NCBI GenBank assembly: GCA_022568115.1
Contig: JADFFP010000031.1
Coordinates: forward strand, 1 to 9,539
Source: Pseudomonadota bacterium
GTDB lineage: Bacteria > Pseudomonadota > Alphaproteobacteria > Sphingomonadales > SMXR01
Length of the DNA: 9,539 nt
Direction of reading: 5' to 3'
Below are positions 7,340 to 9,539 of this stretch, piece by piece (the first letter of the stretch is position 1; each line of letters opens with the position of its first letter). The position numbers and the translations under genes were made by a program. The notes under the pieces were generated by a model. The model was not told the origin of the DNA and ran no database searches. It worked only from the letters and a program-made list of their open reading frames with translations.

Positions 7340-9121
7340 ATGCACATCTACCGTACTCATAATTGCGGCGAATTGAGGAAAAAGGATATCGGCAAAAAAG
7401 CCCGCCTGTCGGGCTGGGTCCACCGCAAGCGCGACCACGGCAATTTGCTGTTTGTCGACTTGCGCGACCATTTCGGCCTTACCCAGTGCGTGGTCGATGT
7501 TGACAGCCCGGTTTTCAAGGCGGTCGAGGCGGTGCGCCCGGAAAGCGTGATTACCGTGACCGGCGAGATTGTTCCGCGCACCGAGGACACCATCAACAAA
7601 GACCTGCCGACCGGTGAGGTCGAGCTGGCGATCGCTGAATTTACCGTCCAGGGCCCGGCCAGTGATCTGCCGATGCCGGTGTTTGGCGAGGCCGATTACC
7701 CGGAAGATATCCGCCTGAAGTACCGGTTTCTCGATCTCCGGCGCGAGAAAATGCACAAAAATATCGTGCTTCGCTCGAACATTATTACCTCGATCCGGAA
7801 ACGCATGATCGGCCAGGGGTTCATGGAGTTCCAGACCCCGATTCTGACCGCTTCCAGCCCCGAAGGCGCGCGTGACTTTCTGGTGCCGAGCCGTCTCCAT
7901 CCGGGAAAATTTTATGCGCTTCCCCAGGCCCCGCAGCAATTCAAGCAGCTGGTGATGATCTCCGGCTTCGACAAGTATTTCCAGATCGCGCCGTGTTTCC
8001 GCGATGAGGATGCCAGGGCCGACCGCTCGCCGGGTGAGTTTTACCAGCTTGATATTGAAATGAGCTTTGTCACCCAGGAAGACGTCTTTGGCGCGCTGGA
8101 GCCGGTTCTTTCCGGGGTGTTTGAGGAGTTTTCCGACTTTGAGGTTTCCCAGCCGCCGTTCCCGCGCATCCCCTATCAGGAAGCGCTGCTGAAATACGGC
8201 AGCGACAAACCTGATCTTCGAAATCCCATTGAAATTCAAGATGTTACAGAAGTTTTTAAAGGCGGCGGTTTCGGCCTGTTCGCTTCATTAATCGAAAAGG
8301 GCTCGGTGGTGCGCGCTATTCCGGCCCCCGGGGCCGGGGCCAAAGCCAGATCGTTCTTCGATAAAATGAATAACTGGGCCAGAGCCGAGGGCTACGCCGG
8401 GCTCGGTTACATCAATATCAAGGAGGGCGCGCCGGGCGGCCCGATCGCCAAAAACCTTGAGGCTGGGCGCTACCAAAAACTGAAAAAACAGTTGGCCCTC
8501 AGCGACAATGACGGGGTCTTTTTCGCCGCCGGCAAGGACAAGGATGCCGCCGAACTAGCGGGCCGCGCCCGCGCCCGGGTTGGTGTTGAACTTGATCTGA
8601 TAAAAAAGGATGAGTTCCATTTTTGCTGGATTGTCGATTACCCGATGTATGAATACGATGACACCGAAGACAGAATTGACTTCTCGCACAATCCCTTCTC
8701 GATGCCGCAAGGGGGCCTGGAAGCACTTGAGAACCAGGACCCGCTCGAAATCCTGGCGTGGCAGTATGACATTGTCTGCAACGGGGTCGAGCTTTCCTCG
8801 GGCGCGATCCGCAACCACCGCCCCGAGATTATGAAAAAAGCCTTCGCCATCGCCGGCTACGATGAAGCTTCGCTGGAGAAGGAATTTCCCGGCATGCTCC
8901 ATGCACTCAGCCTCGGCGCGCCGCCCCATGGCGGCTCGGCGCCAGGGATCGACCGGATTGTCATGCTGCTGGCGGGCGAGCCCAATATCCGCGAGGTGAT
9001 CCTGTTCCCGATGAACCAGAAGGCCGAGGACCTGATGATGAACGCCCCCTCCGAGCCGGCCCTGAAACACCTGCGCGAACTTCACATCCGGGTGGTCAAA
9101 CCGGAACCGGATAAGGAGTAA
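7340..9121 (+). CDS. aspS: Aspartyl-tRNA synthetase, bacterial type
   Basis: AspRS is a class IIb synthetase that attaches aspartate to tRNA(Asp), and in non-discriminating forms also to tRNA(Asn). The 593 residues match the bacterial length (E. coli 590). An N-terminal OB-fold anticodon-binding domain covers about 1-105 ([19 protein letters not shown] at 25-43). Class II motif 1 is around [20 protein letters not shown] (160-179). Motif 2 is [10 protein letters not shown] followed by [12 protein letters not shown] (220-243). The bacterial GAD insertion spans about 275-420. Motif 3 is [13 protein letters not shown] (535-547) with Arg539. The sequence [21 protein letters not shown] (550-570) is characteristic of bacterial AspRS. 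His33 sits in the RDHG motif, where discriminating enzymes have Leu, suggesting the non-discriminating type. The start at 7340 is fixed by [13 protein letters not shown] and the GGAG before it. The gene is divergent from rnd. No clear intrinsic terminator follows, only hairpin repeats beginning 19 nt after the stop codon. Confidence 0.98.
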   Translation: MHIYRTHNCGELRKKDIGKKARLSGWVHRKRDHGNLLFVDLRDHFGLTQCVVDVDSPVFKAVEAVRPESVITVTGEIVPRTEDTINKDLPTGEVELAIAEFTVQGPASDLPMPVFGEADYPEDIRLKYRFLDLRREKMHKNIVLRSNIITSIRKRMIGQGFMEFQTPILTASSPEGARDFLVPSRLHPGKFYALPQAPQQFKQLVMISGFDKYFQIAPCFRDEDARADRSPGEFYQLDIEMSFVTQEDVFGALEPVLSGVFEEFSDFEVSQPPFPRIPYQEALLKYGSDKPDLRNPIEIQDVTEVFKGGGFGLFASLIEKGSVVRAIPAPGAGAKARSFFDKMNNWARAEGYAGLGYINIKEGAPGGPIAKNLEAGRYQKLKKQLALSDNDGVFFAAGKDKDAAELAGRARARVGVELDLIKKDEFHFCWIVDYPMYEYDDTEDRIDFSHNPFSMPQGGLEALENQDPLEILAWQYDIVCNGVELSSGAIRNHRPEIMKKAFAIAGYDEASLEKEFPGMLHALSLGAPPHGGSAPGIDRIVMLLAGEPNIREVILFPMNQKAEDLMMNAPSEPALKHLRELHIRVVKPEPDKE

Positions 9122-9139
9122 ATTGTTTGCCTAACCTCT

Positions 9140-9264
9140 TTGTCATACCGGCGTAGGCCGGTATCTGGCATAACCACCAACACATATTGTCATACCGGCG
9201 TAGGCCGGTATCCGGCATAACCACCAACACATATTGTCATACCGGCGTAGGCCGGTATCCGGCA
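9140..9264 (+). repeat. Three tandem 47-nt hairpin repeats (REP-like)
   Basis: Two full 47-nt units (9140-9186 and 9187-9233) and a third cut after 31 nt (9234-9264) follow the aspS stop. Units 1 and 2 differ at one base (T at 9166, C at 9213). Each begins TTGTCATACCGGCGTAGGCC and contains a perfect hairpin with 8-bp arms ATACCGGC and GCCGGTAT around the loop GTAG. An AC-rich linker (ATAACCACCAACACATA) is present in the first two. The TGTCAT...ATCC pattern resembles the abundant palindromic intergenic repeats of many proteobacteria. There is no run of T after the hairpins, so they are not typical terminators, although they could stabilise the aspS mRNA 3' end. Identical linkers argue for recent tandem duplication. 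Confidence 0.9.
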
Positions 9265-9305
9265 AATGTTTGTGCAATTCTCCGGCCTTGAAAAAAAACA
9301 AAAGA

Positions 9306-9370
9306 CCGGATGCCCGAATCTCGCCTGGGCGAAGCCCCGCTTCGGCGTCGCCTGGAAAGCGGGGGTGACA
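9306..9370 (-). repeat. Inverted, enlarged relative of the 9140-9264 repeats
   Basis: Read on the minus strand this 65-nt block begins TGTCACCCCCGC and ends CGGGCATCCGG. These are the same outer bases (TGTCA ... ATCCGG) as the tandem units, in opposite orientation. Between them is a larger, structured centre. CCCCGCTT (9335-9342) pairs with AAGCGGGG (9357-9364). An alternative small hairpin CGAAGC-CCC-GCTTCG overlaps it, and TCGCCTGG occurs twice (9321-9328 and 9348-9355). It may be a rearranged or nested repeat of the same family. The relationship is inferred from shared ends. Confidence 0.55.
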
Positions 9371-9383
9371 AGGTAATTAAGTC

Positions 9384-9488
9384 ATCACCCTCACCCTATC
9401 CCTCTCCCATCAAGGGAGAGGGGACTGTAGTGGGTGCTTCTTAGACTCCCTCTCCCCCCGTGGGAGAGGGTTGGAATGAGGGGGTGGT
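9384..9488. repeat. Palindromic element of about 105 nt with two hairpins and imperfect terminal inverted repeats
   Basis: The ends are imperfect inverted repeats: ATCACCCTCA at 9384-9393 against the complement of TGAGGGGGTGGT at 9477-9488, with a 2-nt indel. Inside are two separate perfect 9-bp hairpins with the same stem CCCTCTCCC/GGGAGAGGG. The left one is at 9400-9408/9414-9422 with loop ATCAA, the right one at 9448-9456/9462-9470 with loop CCCGT, and they are joined by a 25-nt spacer. Because both stems are identical, the whole element can also fold as one long hairpin. It looks like a short non-coding dispersed repeat (REP doublet or MITE-like). It encodes nothing, and no target-site duplication is obvious. 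Confidence 0.75.
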
Positions 9489-9539
9489 AAACAGACAAAT
9501 TAACCCCCAAAATAAATGAAAAAATGCTAAGGTCGCCAT

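Larger units (their letters stand above)
9122..9539. other. Non-coding tail of the window after aspS
   Basis: These 418 nt contain no coding region I can support. They hold the three repeat blocks described separately. Between them is a short A-rich spacer (9265-9305) with an imperfect stem TCCGG/CCGGA around AAAAAAAACAAAA. The last 50 nt (9489-9539) are AT-rich and may be the promoter region of a gene beyond the window, but I see no convincing hexamers. A 32-codon frame reading leftwards from the ATG at the very end (9539) runs into the repeat and is probably accidental. Confidence 0.7.

Noticed and set aside
7322..8239. Long minus-strand open frame (305 codons) opposite aspS
   Set aside because: It is antisense to a fully conserved aspS and shows no recognisable domain.
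9141..9170. First repeat hairpin as an intrinsic terminator of aspS
   Set aside because: The stem is strong but is followed by GGCATAACC rather than a run of T. It may still influence the mRNA end, but it does not meet the terminator pattern.
9140..9264. Possible CRISPR array because of regularly spaced repeats
   Set aside because: The sequence between the palindromic cores is the same in units 1 and 2, so there are no unique spacers. The units are plain tandem copies, and no cas gene is present.
9500..9530. Promoter (TTAACC and ATGCTA about 18 nt apart) for a gene beyond the window
   Set aside because: The hexamers match the consensus poorly and the downstream gene is not visible, so it was not listed as a promoter.
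9441..9539. Small minus-strand frame of about 32 codons starting at the last bases of the window
   Set aside because: It ends inside the palindromic repeat, has no visible ribosome binding site because the window ends, and half of its codons are repeat sequence.
1..9539. A novel defence, biosynthetic or mobile system hidden in the window
   Set aside because: Every gene longer than about 200 codons on the coding strand fits a known family in a familiar proteobacterial order. The only unexplained structure is the non-coding repeats after aspS and the rnd/aspS palindromes.

Overview
The window is a compact run of chromosomal housekeeping genes. It most likely comes from an alphaproteobacterium. 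The evidence is the gene order (DUF2066-like protein, AI-2E-type permease, DnaA-related HdaA, polyphosphate kinase, Ppx/GppA phosphatase, RNase D, aspartyl-tRNA synthetase) and the family character of HdaA, Ppx and AspRS. The DNA is GC-rich, with tight spacing and short overlaps between genes. I see no transposase, phage, plasmid, CRISPR or toxin-antitoxin gene, and no tRNA or rRNA. The genus cannot be named from this sequence alone.

Layout: positions 2-6044 hold five plus-strand genes that look like one transcription unit. They are a 5'-truncated DUF2066-like gene (2-649), an AI-2E family permease (653-1747), hdaA (1761-2417), ppk1 (2414-4552, ATGA overlap with hdaA) and ppx (4560-6044). RNase D (6056-7210) lies on the minus strand, converging on ppx with an 11-nt gap. 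It diverges from aspS (7340-9121) across a 129-nt promoter-type intergenic region that contains two short palindromes. After aspS, positions 9122-9539 hold no convincing gene but are packed with hairpin-forming repeats: three 47-nt tandem units, an inverted relative of them, and a separate element of about 105 nt with imperfect terminal inverted repeats and two 9-bp hairpins.

Function: HdaA is the ATPase that, with the DNA-loaded sliding clamp, converts DnaA-ATP to DnaA-ADP and limits re-initiation of replication. Ppk1 and Ppx make and degrade polyphosphate. RNase D trims tRNA 3' ends and AspRS charges tRNA, so the right half concerns tRNA supply. The AspRS carries a histidine associated with the non-discriminating type that also charges tRNA(Asn).

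I found no previously undescribed system. The items most worth a second look are the cluster of repeat families after aspS, the palindromes between rnd and aspS, the tRNA-specificity residues of AspRS, and the atypical clamp-binding peptide and Walker B residue of HdaA. All family assignments come from reading motifs by eye, without database searches.
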